From CAZPWF01 sp964610775 (GTDB lineage Bacteria; Patescibacteriota; Saccharimonadia; Saccharimonadales; JACQNP01), in contig CAZSZC010000004.1 in assembly GCA_964610775.1 (NCBI GenBank), positions 1 to 63,712 of the forward strand: a stretch of DNA of 63,712 nucleotides. The letters run 5' to 3'. How positions within the stretch are numbered: the stretch's first letter is position 1; each line of letters starts with the position of its first letter. The translations under genes were made by a program, and so were the position numbers. Below the pieces are notes generated by a model. The model searched no databases. It was not told the origin of the DNA and worked only from the letters and a program-made list of their open reading frames with translations. Shown piece after piece: positions 11,601-18,667 of the stretch.

Positions 11601-11756
11601 TGATGGTGGTAAGTGAATAAGTAACGGGACCATCTTAAGACCGCGTTCAAAATTCTTCTGTTCTCGAAATGTTTTGCGCACCTGCAAATATACAATAGGC
11701 CCAGCAATTGCTGCTATAGCGGCTAAAATAAACAGGAATAAAAGTACTCCCGGCAT
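8610..11756 (-). CDS. VirD4/TraG-like (HerA-FtsK clade) membrane ATPase
   Basis: A 1048-aa protein with an N-terminal membrane helix (about 3-24), a long region typical of CPR homologues, then a P-loop ATPase: Walker A GQTGTGKST (about 419-427), PHGD, and Walker B FCLYVDEFQNF (about 668-678). This is the core of conjugative coupling proteins and type IV secretion ATPases. The last 250 residues are a disordered Pro/Gln/Ala-rich tail. No VirB channel genes or relaxase are nearby, so a conjugation role cannot be assumed; DNA or protein pumping at the membrane is inferred. It is cotranscribed with the gene ending 1 nt upstream. Confidence 0.85.
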   Translation of the reverse strand: MPGVLLFLFILAAIAAIAGPIVYLQVRKTFREQKNFERGLKMVPLLIHLPPSSDDTEGGGRDVRDVVDENISKAQIIYNIIASTLQKGGKTKFYGQRHFGFEIVGSKGFVHFYAAVPIALVEIVKQGVVSAYPAARMEEVSEHNIFSPVGKISGTIGGELTLKENFAYPIATYQDLKRDAMQSLLNAMSTLDKEDGVGIQILMRPADPSWRKAASEVASSKRKGKESKKGAALAGGILKDLAVAVAKPPESKEDKKGGDKPELSNAEQAILDSIDLKTQSPGFEVLIRVVASSNISQRSQAVLANIVSTFSLFDAPGKNGFKYTPARDIEQFVTAYIMRFFPPENKSNILNSTELATLFHFPDQKNIPTSQLERQASKQVDGPRNIPDEGLLLGYNIFRGVKKPIRLSLGDRQRHMYAVGQTGTGKSTFLENLALQDMVNGEGFCFIDPHGDTAEKLLSMVPPNRSEDVIYFCPAEMDRPMGLNLFEHEFPEQRDFLIQEAINMLYKLYDPQHQGIIGPRYEHWFRNAALTVMANPEGGTFIDIPKVFTDNKYAKDLLKHVTDNTVLDFWNKEMASTSDYHKSEVLGWFVSKFGAFLSNEMMRNIIGQTKSSFDLREIMDNKKILIVNLSKGKTGDLNSKLLGMIFVMQFQAAAMSRANIPESDRVDFCLYVDEFQNFSTESFATIMSEARKYHLNLIVANQFTTQLSEEIRDAVFGNMGTIVAFRIGQNDVDSLTRYFQPLFDADDLLRVPNYNAVVRTLVGGVPTQPFSMTGLAPLGNPKPELGEALKQLSAAKFGRPKAEVEKEIFSRLATKDDPKPASGAPGPFGQRSGPPQAGAMPRAKAPTSGSSFLDEWLAKKKAATTGAPGMAPSATPQPTMAPAQSSLQPQNGYIPPNFAQPQTSANGFTGPAASSSTGVTQNISSNDLQRQEVNTIAQQIRGGLHQNDAGQQQGDAQLNNSTVPVSSQPMPSFMQAQPTQQPQQADAAFQTPSQINQVQQPPINLEPALPTSQPITTDNTKKHRTEVEITLQHEDATGVQDTLHIKRD

Positions 11757-11757
11757 A

Positions 11758-12201
11758 TTATTCTTCCACTACTTTAACTTCTTTATTGTAGCGTTTTTTA
11801 AGATAGTCGGCCTTCATCTTACTGATTTCCTTATTCTGAAGATGTGGGTCTAGCTTTGTGTGCTCAACTATCTGTTTTGCCTTCTCAACCCACTCTTTCT
11901 CAATCAGATCATTATCGTCTGCTATGTCCGGAAGTCTACCAGCTGGATGAACTAAAGACCCAGGATCAGTAGTTGGGGAGACTGCTGGCGGCGGACCTAG
12001 ATTAGGATCAAACGGCGTGGATGTCGTTGGATCTTGTGTAGGTATTGGTGCTGGTTGCGATATTCCCTGCTCAATAGCTTGAGCCGTTGCCGTCTCTGTA
12101 ACTGGAGTATTAAGTTGACCTTCCTGTAAATTAGACTGTGGCTCGGCTACAGGTGCGGGCAACTCCATAGCTGGAATTTGGTCAGGATTTTGCTGATTCA
12201 T
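11758..12201 (-). CDS. proline/glutamine-rich hypothetical protein, 147 aa
   Basis: First gene of the ATPase operon, ending 1 nt before it. The first 90 residues are disordered and rich in Pro, Gln and Thr; the last 50 are charged and helical. TATAAT (12210-12215) lies 8 nt before the ATG, implying a leader of at most 1-2 nt. No family is recognised. The similar composition to the ATPase tail and the tight linkage suggest a partner of that ATPase. Confidence 0.75.
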   Translation of the reverse strand: MNQQNPDQIPAMELPAPVAEPQSNLQEGQLNTPVTETATAQAIEQGISQPAPIPTQDPTTSTPFDPNLGPPPAVSPTTDPGSLVHPAGRLPDIADDNDLIEKEWVEKAKQIVEHTKLDPHLQNKEISKMKADYLKKRYNKEVKVVEE

Positions 12202-12247
12202 AATGGTTTATTATATCAAAAGCACATCCATAATAACAGAGGAGGAT

Positions 12248-12598
12248 TTATATAAAATCTATCTTCTGTAAGTACCAAACACAAAGTACCCACAAGCCAA
12301 GAACAATGAGAGTATCCTTGATAGTTAATTGCTGAATAGACTGTAAGATAACCAGAAGTGTCGGTAGGGCTGACGCGACCCCAGCAATAAAGCGCCGTTT
12401 ATTCTTTAGCATCGAAGGTCTCAACGCCGCTAAAATCGTATCGATCAATATGTAACTAATTATAAATACCAATATTATAGGCACCATAAGAAGTGGCAAT
12501 GGTAATTTTTCAGGATTAGTCAGTGTCAAAAACAGAGGCAAAACTAGCAAAGATAACACTATGATGCCCGTTTTACGAAAACTTTTTAATTTCATCAT
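12248..12598 (-). CDS. small integral membrane protein, 116 aa
   Basis: Four predicted hydrophobic segments (about 9-26, 34-54, 69-87, 94-110) separated by short basic loops. The family is not recognised. It starts with ATGATG. A strong minus-strand intrinsic terminator sits just 20-25 nt upstream, so expression either depends on readthrough of that terminator (attenuation) or starts at a weak TATTCT close to the ATG. Confidence 0.7.
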   Translation of the reverse strand: MMKLKSFRKTGIIVLSLLVLPLFLTLTNPEKLPLPLLMVPIILVFIISYILIDTILAALRPSMLKNKRRFIAGVASALPTLLVILQSIQQLTIKDTLIVLGLWVLCVWYLQKIDFI

Positions 12599-12616
12599 CT
12601 TTAAGAATATCAGATG

Positions 12617-12814
12617 TATAAAAATACCGTTTCATTCGAACGAAACGGTATTCAAGGAGATACATGGAGCCGGGACGGTAAATCCGCTCTATAAATAATA
12701 AATACTTAGCGCTTACCGTCCTGGGCTTGACTGACCGCTCTTTTCGCCTTTAGGGCGAATTGAGCGCTATGTTTAATTTGTTATTTTTGTATGTCATTTT
12801 GTTTCCGACTTACG
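12617..12814 (-). ncRNA. candidate structured RNA or attenuator leader, about 195 nt
   Basis: A good promoter (TTGACT 12844-12849, 17 nt, TAGATT 12821-12826) predicts a start near 12814. The transcript would contain a nested hairpin (CGCTC/GAGCG enclosing TTCGCC/GGCGAA, about 12737-12768). Next is a long-range 9-bp helix (GGACGGTAA/TTACCGTCC, about 12673-12721). Last is an 11-bp terminator (AATACCGTTTC/GAAACGGTATT, 12623-12652) followed by a T tract. No riboswitch family is recognised. It is either a free small RNA or a transcription-attenuating leader of the membrane protein gene directly downstream. Confidence 0.6.
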
Positions 12815-12820
12815 CTATCC

Positions 12821-12849
12821 AATCTACTATTTTACTCACAAAAAGTCAA
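12821..12849 (-). promoter_or_regulatory. promoter of the candidate RNA
   Basis: TTGACT and TAGATT with exactly 17 nt between them on the minus strand, inside an otherwise gene-free AT-rich spacer. Confidence 0.6.
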
Positions 12850-13512
12850 GTATTTTTTGTAGTTATATTTATAACTAAACAGTTTTCAGCTATTGATTTG
12901 TGGATAACTAAGTTAAATAAAATGCGTTGTAATAATATCAATGATAATACTTTAACAATTTAGTTACTATTTATAACTATATTTATATATAATCGCATAC
13001 ATTATTTATTAGTAGTCGTTGTGATCACAATCATGTATGTTGGTATTTCTTTGGTGTTGAGCTAGTCTTTATCTAGGTCTGTCGCGTCTTGAGTAAGCTG
13101 GGCTAATGTACATCTGTTATTGAGTGATTTAACGACAATGTTCATCACAGTTCGTATCGTACACGATATTTAGACACTTATTGATCACCAAACTGCTGGT
13201 ATATGTCTTTCATATATTAAGCGCCAGTACACTATTATTTTGAATCTAGCGTTGTTTTGATCGAACTACGCAAATTCACTTTCATCTAAGCCAGTTCTTA
13301 TACTTGGTAAATGATCAAATTATTAAAAGTCCAAACATGCTACCACGCCTACTCGTCATGTCATTATGATTTAAATTATGTGCATCGCCTACTAACACTC
13401 GTGTAACGCTTAAGTGACTATAAAAATAGATGATTTTAGTAGCTATATATTTATGTAAACTTGTTTATGGGCATAAAGTTATACACAGGTTTGTTAATTT
13501 TAACCACAATCG
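12850..13512. other. gene-free AT-rich spacer with DnaA-box-like sites
   Basis: No convincing coding frame is visible. It holds a perfect DnaA box in reverse (TGTGGATAA, 12899-12907), a TTATACACA box (13479-13487), a near match TTAACCACA (13500-13508), a 16-bp palindrome AGTTATATTTATAACT (12861-12876), a very AT-rich tract (about 12908-13010) and a palindrome TTGTGATCACAA (13019-13030). Flanking transcription units diverge. This could be a replication origin, but no dnaA or dnaN is adjacent. Confidence 0.35.
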
Positions 13513-13514
13513 TG

Positions 13515-13544
13515 TTGACAGTAGTAATTTGGCTAGACTATTAT
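13515..13544 (+). promoter_or_regulatory. promoter of the plus-strand candidate RNA
   Basis: Consensus TTGACA (13515-13520), an 18-nt spacer and TATTAT (13539-13544), one of the strongest promoters in the window; it faces no open reading frame. Confidence 0.65.
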
Positions 13545-13550
13545 TGGGAT

Positions 13551-13720
13551 AGCACTGAATAAAATTAGTGCTCAAAAACAAAAAGCATCTGTAACAACGG
13601 CTTCTCGCAAGCCGTTGTTCCATGAAATCACTAATCAAAACCAAGACCATAAAAACGCTCTAATAAACATCTAAACTTCGCCTAACAGTCCGCACTAAAC
13701 TCCATGCGGACTGTTTTAAT
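13551..13720 (+). ncRNA. candidate small RNA, about 170 nt
   Basis: The transcript predicted from the promoter at 13515-13544 starts exactly with a hairpin AGCACT/AGTGCT (13551-13572). A perfect 11-bp hairpin AACAACGGCTT/AAGCCGTTGTT with a 5-nt loop follows (13593-13619). After a single-stranded A-rich linker it ends with an 11-bp terminator AACAGTCCGCA/TGCGGACTGTT and a T-rich tail (13684-13720). There is no start codon with a reasonable frame. The family is not recognised. Confidence 0.65.
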
Positions 13721-13763
13721 TTGCGCTCATGGTTGTACTTAGAGAGTGTGGTATTAATAAATT

Positions 13764-15284
13764 ATGCGTAGCGTGATGGAGACCGGCGTAGATGGATTAA
13801 TCATCGACGTGGAGTGTCATCAATCTAACGGACTACCTAACATTGTTATCGTAGGCATTGCCAATCGTGCCGTCGACGAAGCCAAAGAACGAATCCGCAG
13901 CAGTTTTGCTAGCACGAAACTCAACCTACCTCGTAAACGGATCACTATAAATCTTGCACCGGCTGATGTGCCAAAAGACAGTAGCAGCTTTGACCTTGCC
14001 ATGGCCATTAGCATTCTGGCTGCGAGCGAACAGATACCTAAGAATAGTTGGGGTGATGCTCTAGTCATAGGAGAACTCGGACTAGATGGCAACATCCGTC
14101 CAGTTAGGGGTATCATTGGCAAGATACTTGCCGGCAGAAAACTGGGTTATAACAAGTTCGTCATTCCGGAAGGCAATCTAGAGCAAGCTAAGTTAGTGCC
14201 AGAAATAACTATCGTGCCCGTGGGTAACTTGCGAGATATATATGTTGCATTATCGGGTGTAGGTAAGTTCAATGAGGTGCGAACTAATGAAGGTTCATTG
14301 CCGCAACTAGCAACTCGTACCTATACAACTGATATACAAGAAGTTGTTGGCCAAGTTAGAGCAAAGCGAGCCTTAGAAATTGCAGCCGCAGGCGGTCACA
14401 ACATTTTGTTGACTGGAGCACCTGGTACTGGTAAAAGCATGCTAGCAAAATGCCTACCCACAATTTTACCCGATCTGAATAGAGAAGAGATCCTAGAAAT
14501 TACACATCTTCATAGCCTAGCTGATAAGAAATATGATCGAATCATTACAGCTCGACCCTTTAGGGCTCCACATCATACCGCCAGCGATATATCAATTATT
14601 GGAGGTGGCCAGAAGCCTAAACCAGGCGAAATAAGCCTTAGCCATCACGGTGTGTTGTTTTTTGATGAGTTCCCGGAATTCAATCGTAGCGCAGTAGAAG
14701 CACTAAGGCAGCCCTTGGAAGATCACATCATAACCGTGTCACGAGCCCAAGGCAGCTTAATCTTCCCTGCTAAGTTTATACTCGTAGCTACCTCTAACCC
14801 ATGCCCTTGTGGCTACTATGGTACAAGCAAAGAGTGTACCTGCACAGCAAACGAGATAAACCGCTATCAGAAGAAGCTATCTGGACCGATTTTGGATCGC
14901 ATAGATCTATATGTGTCCGTTGATGAGATTAAGCACGATGAATTATTGAAAGAAGACGCCAATGGGGAAAATAGCATGGATGTAAGAAATAGAGTGGTCA
15001 AGGCGCGACAACTTCAGATCAAACGCTATGGGAGTAAGATCAAACAAAACTCAAACCTAAGCAATAAGGATGTCAAGAAATTAGCCAACCTGAAACCAGA
15101 TGCGAAGGAGCTTCTTGATAAGGCTGCGGAACAACTAGGCATATCTGCCCGTGCATATATGAAGATAACTAAAGTTGCGAGGACCATTGCCGATCTAGAC
15201 AATTCACCTACCATAGAGATTCATCACCTGACCGAGGCACTGCAGTATCGCAAGCAAGAAGTCAGCAATATATTTGTATCTTAA
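13764..15284 (+). CDS. comM: ComM/YifB-family Mg-chelatase-like AAA+ ATPase
   Basis: A 506-aa protein of the ComM family, a hexameric branch-migration helicase that helps integrate DNA taken up by natural transformation. The N-terminal Lon-like domain contains NLAPADVPKDSSSFDLAMAI. The AAA+ core has GAPGTGKSML (about 217-226) and FFDEFPEF. A CPCGYYG zinc-ribbon-like segment and the C-terminal Mg_chelatase domain follow. TATTAA (13752-13757) ends 6 nt before the ATG and is preceded by TGG, so the mRNA is probably leaderless. With the type IV pilus genes this fits DNA uptake. Confidence 0.93.
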   Translation: MRSVMETGVDGLIIDVECHQSNGLPNIVIVGIANRAVDEAKERIRSSFASTKLNLPRKRITINLAPADVPKDSSSFDLAMAISILAASEQIPKNSWGDALVIGELGLDGNIRPVRGIIGKILAGRKLGYNKFVIPEGNLEQAKLVPEITIVPVGNLRDIYVALSGVGKFNEVRTNEGSLPQLATRTYTTDIQEVVGQVRAKRALEIAAAGGHNILLTGAPGTGKSMLAKCLPTILPDLNREEILEITHLHSLADKKYDRIITARPFRAPHHTASDISIIGGGQKPKPGEISLSHHGVLFFDEFPEFNRSAVEALRQPLEDHIITVSRAQGSLIFPAKFILVATSNPCPCGYYGTSKECTCTANEINRYQKKLSGPILDRIDLYVSVDEIKHDELLKEDANGENSMDVRNRVVKARQLQIKRYGSKIKQNSNLSNKDVKKLANLKPDAKELLDKAAEQLGISARAYMKITKVARTIADLDNSPTIEIHHLTEALQYRKQEVSNIFVS

Positions 15285-15295
15285 CAACTTTATGC

Positions 15296-15324
15296 TTGAC
15301 CTCTAGAAGCTTATCTGTTAGGAT
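15296..15324 (+). promoter_or_regulatory. infC-rpmI-rplT promoter
   Basis: TTGACC (15296-15301), 17-nt spacer, TAGGAT (15319-15324). The predicted start near 15331 leaves a 33-nt leader carrying the AGGAG site used by infC. Confidence 0.7.
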
Positions 15325-15363
15325 TACCTGTAAACCAGTTACGTTAGTAGAGGAGAAAGATCC

Positions 15364-15894
15364 ATTAACCAAAGGACACGTCTGAATCACCAGATTCAGG
15401 CATCGCAATTAAGAGTGATTGACGAAGACGGCTCGCAGCTCGGCATTATGTCTAGAACAGACGCCCTGCAGTTAGCCGACCAACGTGACCTTGACCTGGT
15501 GGAAATTTCACCTAATACTGACCCGCCGGTATGTAAGATTGTCGACTGGGGTAAGTTTAATTACCAGAAGACCAAGCAGCTCCAAAAGAGCAAGAAAAAT
15601 GCCAAAACCCTCGAGGTTAAGCAAATGCGCTTCGGTCTGAAAATCGGCGATCACGACCTAGGCGTTAAGCTGAACAAAGTGAATGGTTTCCTAGAAACCG
15701 GACACAAAGTAAAGCTGACTGTGTTTTATCGCGGACGCGAGCTTGCTCATAAGGAATTGGGCTTTAAACTCGCCGAACGCATCATTACCGATTATGGTGA
15801 TAAAATTATTGTCGATCAAAAACCACAGTTTGCCGGCAAACAACTAAACTTCGTGATAAGGAGCAACCCCAATGCCAAAGCTAAAGACTCATAG
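15364..15894 (+). CDS. infC: translation initiation factor IF-3 (ATT start)
   Basis: IF-3 binds the 30S subunit and polices start-codon choice. A frame search with ATG/GTG/TTG begins at 15415 and lacks the N-terminal signature. The frame is open upstream, and starting at ATT 15364 adds the typical RLNHQI..A..LRVIDEDG. An AGGAG site lies 8 nt upstream of this ATT. The resulting 176 aa match the usual length (about 180). Non-canonical ATT/ATC starts are the known basis of IF-3 autoregulation in other bacteria. A CTGAATC/GATTCAG hairpin (about 15381-15398) lies in the first codons. Overlaps rpmI by 23 nt. Confidence 0.95.
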   Translation: MNQRTRLNHQIQASQLRVIDEDGSQLGIMSRTDALQLADQRDLDLVEISPNTDPPVCKIVDWGKFNYQKTKQLQKSKKNAKTLEVKQMRFGLKIGDHDLGVKLNKVNGFLETGHKVKLTVFYRGRELAHKELGFKLAERIITDYGDKIIVDQKPQFAGKQLNFVIRSNPNAKAKDS

Positions 15895-16069
15895 CGGAAC
15901 CAAGAAGCGAGTACGCGTTACCAAAAATGGTAAGGTGCTTCATGAGAAAGCTACAAGTAATCACTTCTTACAAAAGAAGAGTGCTGCACGCAAGCGTCGT
16001 TTTGCCATTGGTAGTGAAATGACCGGCAAAAGCGCTAAGAATATGAAATTAAGACTCGGAGTAAAGTAG
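15872..16069 (+). CDS. rpmI: 50S ribosomal protein bL35
   Basis: A 65-aa basic protein with the bL35 pattern: MPKLKTHSGTKKR at the start and SAARKRR in the middle. It starts inside the end of infC with AAGGAG about 10 nt before the ATG. The order infC-rpmI-rplT is the classic conserved operon. Confidence 0.97.
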   Translation: MPKLKTHSGTKKRVRVTKNGKVLHEKATSNHFLQKKSAARKRRFAIGSEMTGKSAKNMKLRLGVK

Positions 16070-16070
16070 T

Positions 16071-16421
16071 ATGCGCGTAAAACGAGGCGTTACCGGCCAC
16101 AAGAGACATCAGAAGATTCGTAAAGCTACCAAGGGTATGACCCGTGGTAACCGTTCAAGTATCAAGCGCGGCAAGCAAGCTGTTACTCGTTCATTAGTAA
16201 ATTCTTACAATGACCGCCGTAACCGTAAGCGCAGTTTCCGTCAATTATGGAACGTTCGTATTAATGCTGCTGCCCGATTGAACGGTACTACTTATAGTCG
16301 ACTTATCGCTGCCCTCAAAGGCGCCAAAATTGATCTAGATCGCAAAGTACTATCAGAACTAGCTGTCAACGAACCCAAAGCTTTCGAAGCAGTCGTCAAA
16401 GCTGCTAAACCTGCCAAATAA
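16071..16421 (+). CDS. rplT: 50S ribosomal protein bL20
   Basis: A 116-aa early-assembly large-subunit protein with the typical VKRGVTGHKRHQKIRK start and SYNDRRNRKRSFRQLW in the middle. It starts 1 nt after the rpmI stop and is the last gene of the operon. In other bacteria bL20 represses this operon by binding its own mRNA; no such site is evident here. Confidence 0.97.
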   Translation: MRVKRGVTGHKRHQKIRKATKGMTRGNRSSIKRGKQAVTRSLVNSYNDRRNRKRSFRQLWNVRINAAARLNGTTYSRLIAALKGAKIDLDRKVLSELAVNEPKAFEAVVKAAKPAK

Positions 16422-16458
16422 CAATCTTGCACAATCGGTTGTGCATTACATACAAACT

Positions 16459-16487
16459 AAAAAACGCCGTTTTAAATGGCGTTTTTT
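16459..16487. terminator. bidirectional terminator between rplT and purD
   Basis: Stem AAAAAACGCC/GGCGTTTTTT with a 9-nt loop gives a T6 tract in either direction. The purD-like stop codon (16472-16474) lies inside its loop, so the two convergent genes share one terminator that overlaps coding sequence. Confidence 0.85.
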
Positions 16488-17803
16488 GATAGATAATCTA
16501 TGTATTCGCCGTTTATCACCGTCTTACCTAGATCACCTCTGAACTGTTTACCGACAAAATTTATCAACATAGATGCATACTTTGCACGGTCGCAAACTGA
16601 TCTAAGCGACTCTCCACCTTGACCAGTCACCACTACATTTAGAACTCTACCGCCGTTAACCACTATTTTGCCGTTATCTTTCTTAGTACCGGCATGTAGA
16701 ACTTTAACGCCAGCCGAGGCTAGTTTATCAATTTCTTCCAAGCCTTCAATTTCATCGTTAAGTACTGGCGTATCTGGATACCCATCGGCAGCTAATACCA
16801 TAGACACGGATTCGTTCTTATCCCACTCCGTTTGCTTTAAGGTGTTGAGTTGACCTGTACTACTAGCAATCATTAGTTCTACGACGTCACTTTTTAACCT
16901 CGCCAACCATGCTTGAGCTTCCGGGTCACCAGGCCGAGCATTATATTCCAAGCAGCGTCCCGCCCTCACACCCGGGAACAGCATACCTCGAAACGGTGTG
17001 CCTCTTTGATTTAGCCACTTCAAAACTGGCGCCACAAAAACTTCACCCATTCGCTCAATATCATCTGGTAAGATGTGGCTACTAGGTATAGTAACTACAC
17101 CCATGCCACCGGTCATCGGGCCTTGGTCATCGTCGTAAATTGTCTTATGGTCACGCATCGCAAACGGAATCATCCGGTAATTTTCGCCGTCACACCAAGC
17201 CTGTAGCGATAGTTCTGGGCCAAGTAGTCCTTCTTCTATAATTACCATTTGGCGAACACTAAGTTTACCTGTATATCTAAGCCTTTGAAGTACCGCGTAC
17301 ACCTCTTTAAGCGAATCAGCCTCGCTCACACCTTTCCCAAAAGCTAAATGATCTTGTTTGATATATTGCGGAAACACACCTTTAGACTCCGAATAGGCCA
17401 GAGCGCTATCAAGGGACGAAAAAGCACCGTAGCTAGCTGTCGGTATACCACTGTCTACCATGCAGGTTTTGCCCGTAAGTTTCGACCATTCAATTTCCGC
17501 AGCCGAGCGAGTCGGTCCAAAAACATACAATTCCCTACCTTTAAACTCTTCTTGAAAAGCATCAACCGCACCCATTTCCAAAGGGTTATCTGCAGTTATT
17601 GCAATCAAACCAATGTCTCTATTTCTGGCAACAAAATCGAGCTGCGCACCTATATCTAGTACGTCTATACCTGTATTCTCGGCAAATCCCTCACTGCCAG
17701 GATTATTGCCAGCGACAAATACTCCATCTAGATGTGAGGATTCTGCCATTTTCTCGACAAAAGCCTGACCTCTGCCACCACTGTCAATTACAAATCCCTT
17801 CAT
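16472..17803 (-). CDS. purD: phosphoribosylamine-glycine ligase-like ATP-grasp protein
   Basis: Homologous along its length to PurD, which makes GAR in purine synthesis: SGGRGQAF (usually GGREHA), FGKGV, EEGLLGPELS, DHK..YDDDQGP.TGGMG and EYNARPGDPEAQ. The longest frame starts at 17848, but the family start fits ATG 17803 (MKGFVIDSGGRG), giving about 443 aa. The E-H pair after GGR is replaced by G-Q. No other purine genes are nearby, so the gene is an orphan and could act on another amine/amino-acid pair. Assignment to the family is firm; the reaction is not. Confidence 0.85.
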   Translation of the reverse strand: MKGFVIDSGGRGQAFVEKMAESSHLDGVFVAGNNPGSEGFAENTGIDVLDIGAQLDFVARNRDIGLIAITADNPLEMGAVDAFQEEFKGRELYVFGPTRSAAEIEWSKLTGKTCMVDSGIPTASYGAFSSLDSALAYSESKGVFPQYIKQDHLAFGKGVSEADSLKEVYAVLQRLRYTGKLSVRQMVIIEEGLLGPELSLQAWCDGENYRMIPFAMRDHKTIYDDDQGPMTGGMGVVTIPSSHILPDDIERMGEVFVAPVLKWLNQRGTPFRGMLFPGVRAGRCLEYNARPGDPEAQAWLARLKSDVVELMIASSTGQLNTLKQTEWDKNESVSMVLAADGYPDTPVLNDEIEGLEEIDKLASAGVKVLHAGTKKDNGKIVVNGGRVLNVVVTGQGGESLRSVCDRAKYASMLINFVGKQFRGDLGKTVINGEYIDYLSKNAI

Positions 17804-17848
17804 ATCTTTAGTTTGTTCGTTGGCAAGATAATTTGCAAGCAAAAGCAA

Positions 17849-17874
17849 AAACCGCCCCTTTATAGGGGCGGTTT
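17849..17874 (-). terminator. terminator of the 81-aa gene
   Basis: Stem AAACCGCCCC/GGGGCGGTTT with a T5 tract on the minus strand. A near copy (18206-18230) lies on the other side of the 81-aa gene. Confidence 0.8.
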
Positions 17875-17918
17875 ATTAAAAGTCTGTACCTAATCCGTGA
17901 CTAATGAAAGGACCAGCA

Positions 17919-18164
17919 CTACCGGATTCTCTGTCCAGTTTGAAGCTCGTAATCAATGAGCGCAGCTACTACTGGATGCATTCTATTATTTTTGTTTTCA
18001 CCTGAAGCAATTGATCTCTCTCGAAAAACAAAATCCCTTGGCGAGCCTAGATAAGGATCAATCGTCACATATTTATCAATCAGATCTTCTTTGTGTGGCT
18101 GTAACAAAGTTATTATTGCGGGTTCTTGTTCTTTGCGTCTAAACTCAGTTTCCATCATTTCCAT
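17919..18164 (-). CDS. small hypothetical protein, 81 aa
   Basis: Soluble and charged (Glu/Arg-rich), no family recognised. TATAGT- and TAGTAT-type -10 hexamers lie 8-10 nt before the ATG, with a TTGCAA -35 upstream, so the leader would be very short. The gene is bracketed by two nearly identical hairpin terminators, which supports an independent unit between RNase P RNA and purD. Confidence 0.6.
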   Translation of the reverse strand: MEMMETEFRRKEQEPAIITLLQPHKEDLIDKYVTIDPYLGSPRDFVFRERSIASGENKNNRMHPVVAALIDYELQTGQRIR

Positions 18165-18205
18165 AATTACATATACTATACTATTTTGTATATTTTTGCA
18201 AGAAT

Positions 18206-18315
18206 AACCGCCCCTTTAGGAGCGGTTTTTCATATTCTCCCTTTCGGGAAGAGTAGCCCGACTAAAATGTATTCCATTTTGCCGGCGCGATGAGAAACCC
18301 TAAAAGGGTGTCTCA
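18206..18315. other. cluster of four hairpins 3' of RNase P RNA
   Basis: Following rnpB on the minus strand are a GAGACACCC/GGGT..CTC hairpin, a stem around CTAAAATG/CATTTTGCCGG, a TTCCC/GGGAA hairpin with a GAAA loop, and AACCGCCCC/GGAGCGGTT (18206-18230). The last has a T5 tract on the plus strand. Only that hairpin looks like an intrinsic terminator, and it does not point in the rnpB direction. Their role is unknown. Confidence 0.5.
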
Positions 18316-18319
18316 TTAA

Positions 18320-18655
18320 CGCTAGATTATCCGTAAGCCGGGTTCTGTTTTAGCTAATCATCTATCTAGCCCACCGATTGCTCGGCGGATCGAGCGGATT
18401 AAACGATGAACCGTAGCGGGAAACTCTATAGATCCATCTCCTTGCAGCAGACAGGGTTTACCTCTCCCTGGCGTCACCGACAGGGACTGTGGGCTCTTAC
18501 CCCACTCGTTTCACCCTTACCCCTTGCGGGGCAGTTTCGTTTCTGTGGCACTTTCCCTAGGGTTGCCCCCGGTCGCCGTTAGCGACTGTCTTTCCCTACG
18601 CTGCCCGGACTTTCCTCTTACACCAAGTGCAAGCGATTAGCCGATAATCTAGCCG
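18320..18655 (-). ncRNA. rnpB: RNase P RNA (bacterial type A)
   Basis: Catalytic RNA that matures tRNA 5' ends. Conserved signatures are GAGGAAAGTCCGGGC near the 5' end, ACAGAAACGAAACTGCCC, GGTAAACCC in the middle, and ACAGAACCCGGCTTAC near the 3' end. P1 forms from GCTAGATTATC and GATAATCTAGC at the two ends, which fixes the boundaries. About 336 nt. Confidence 0.95.
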
Positions 18656-18667
18656 TTTTATTATACC

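Noticed and set aside
12760..12963. Plus-strand frame in the AT-rich spacer (and another at 13465-13650 on the minus strand)
   Set aside because: Low-complexity AT-rich translations, no ribosome binding site, antisense to candidate RNAs with promoters and terminators.
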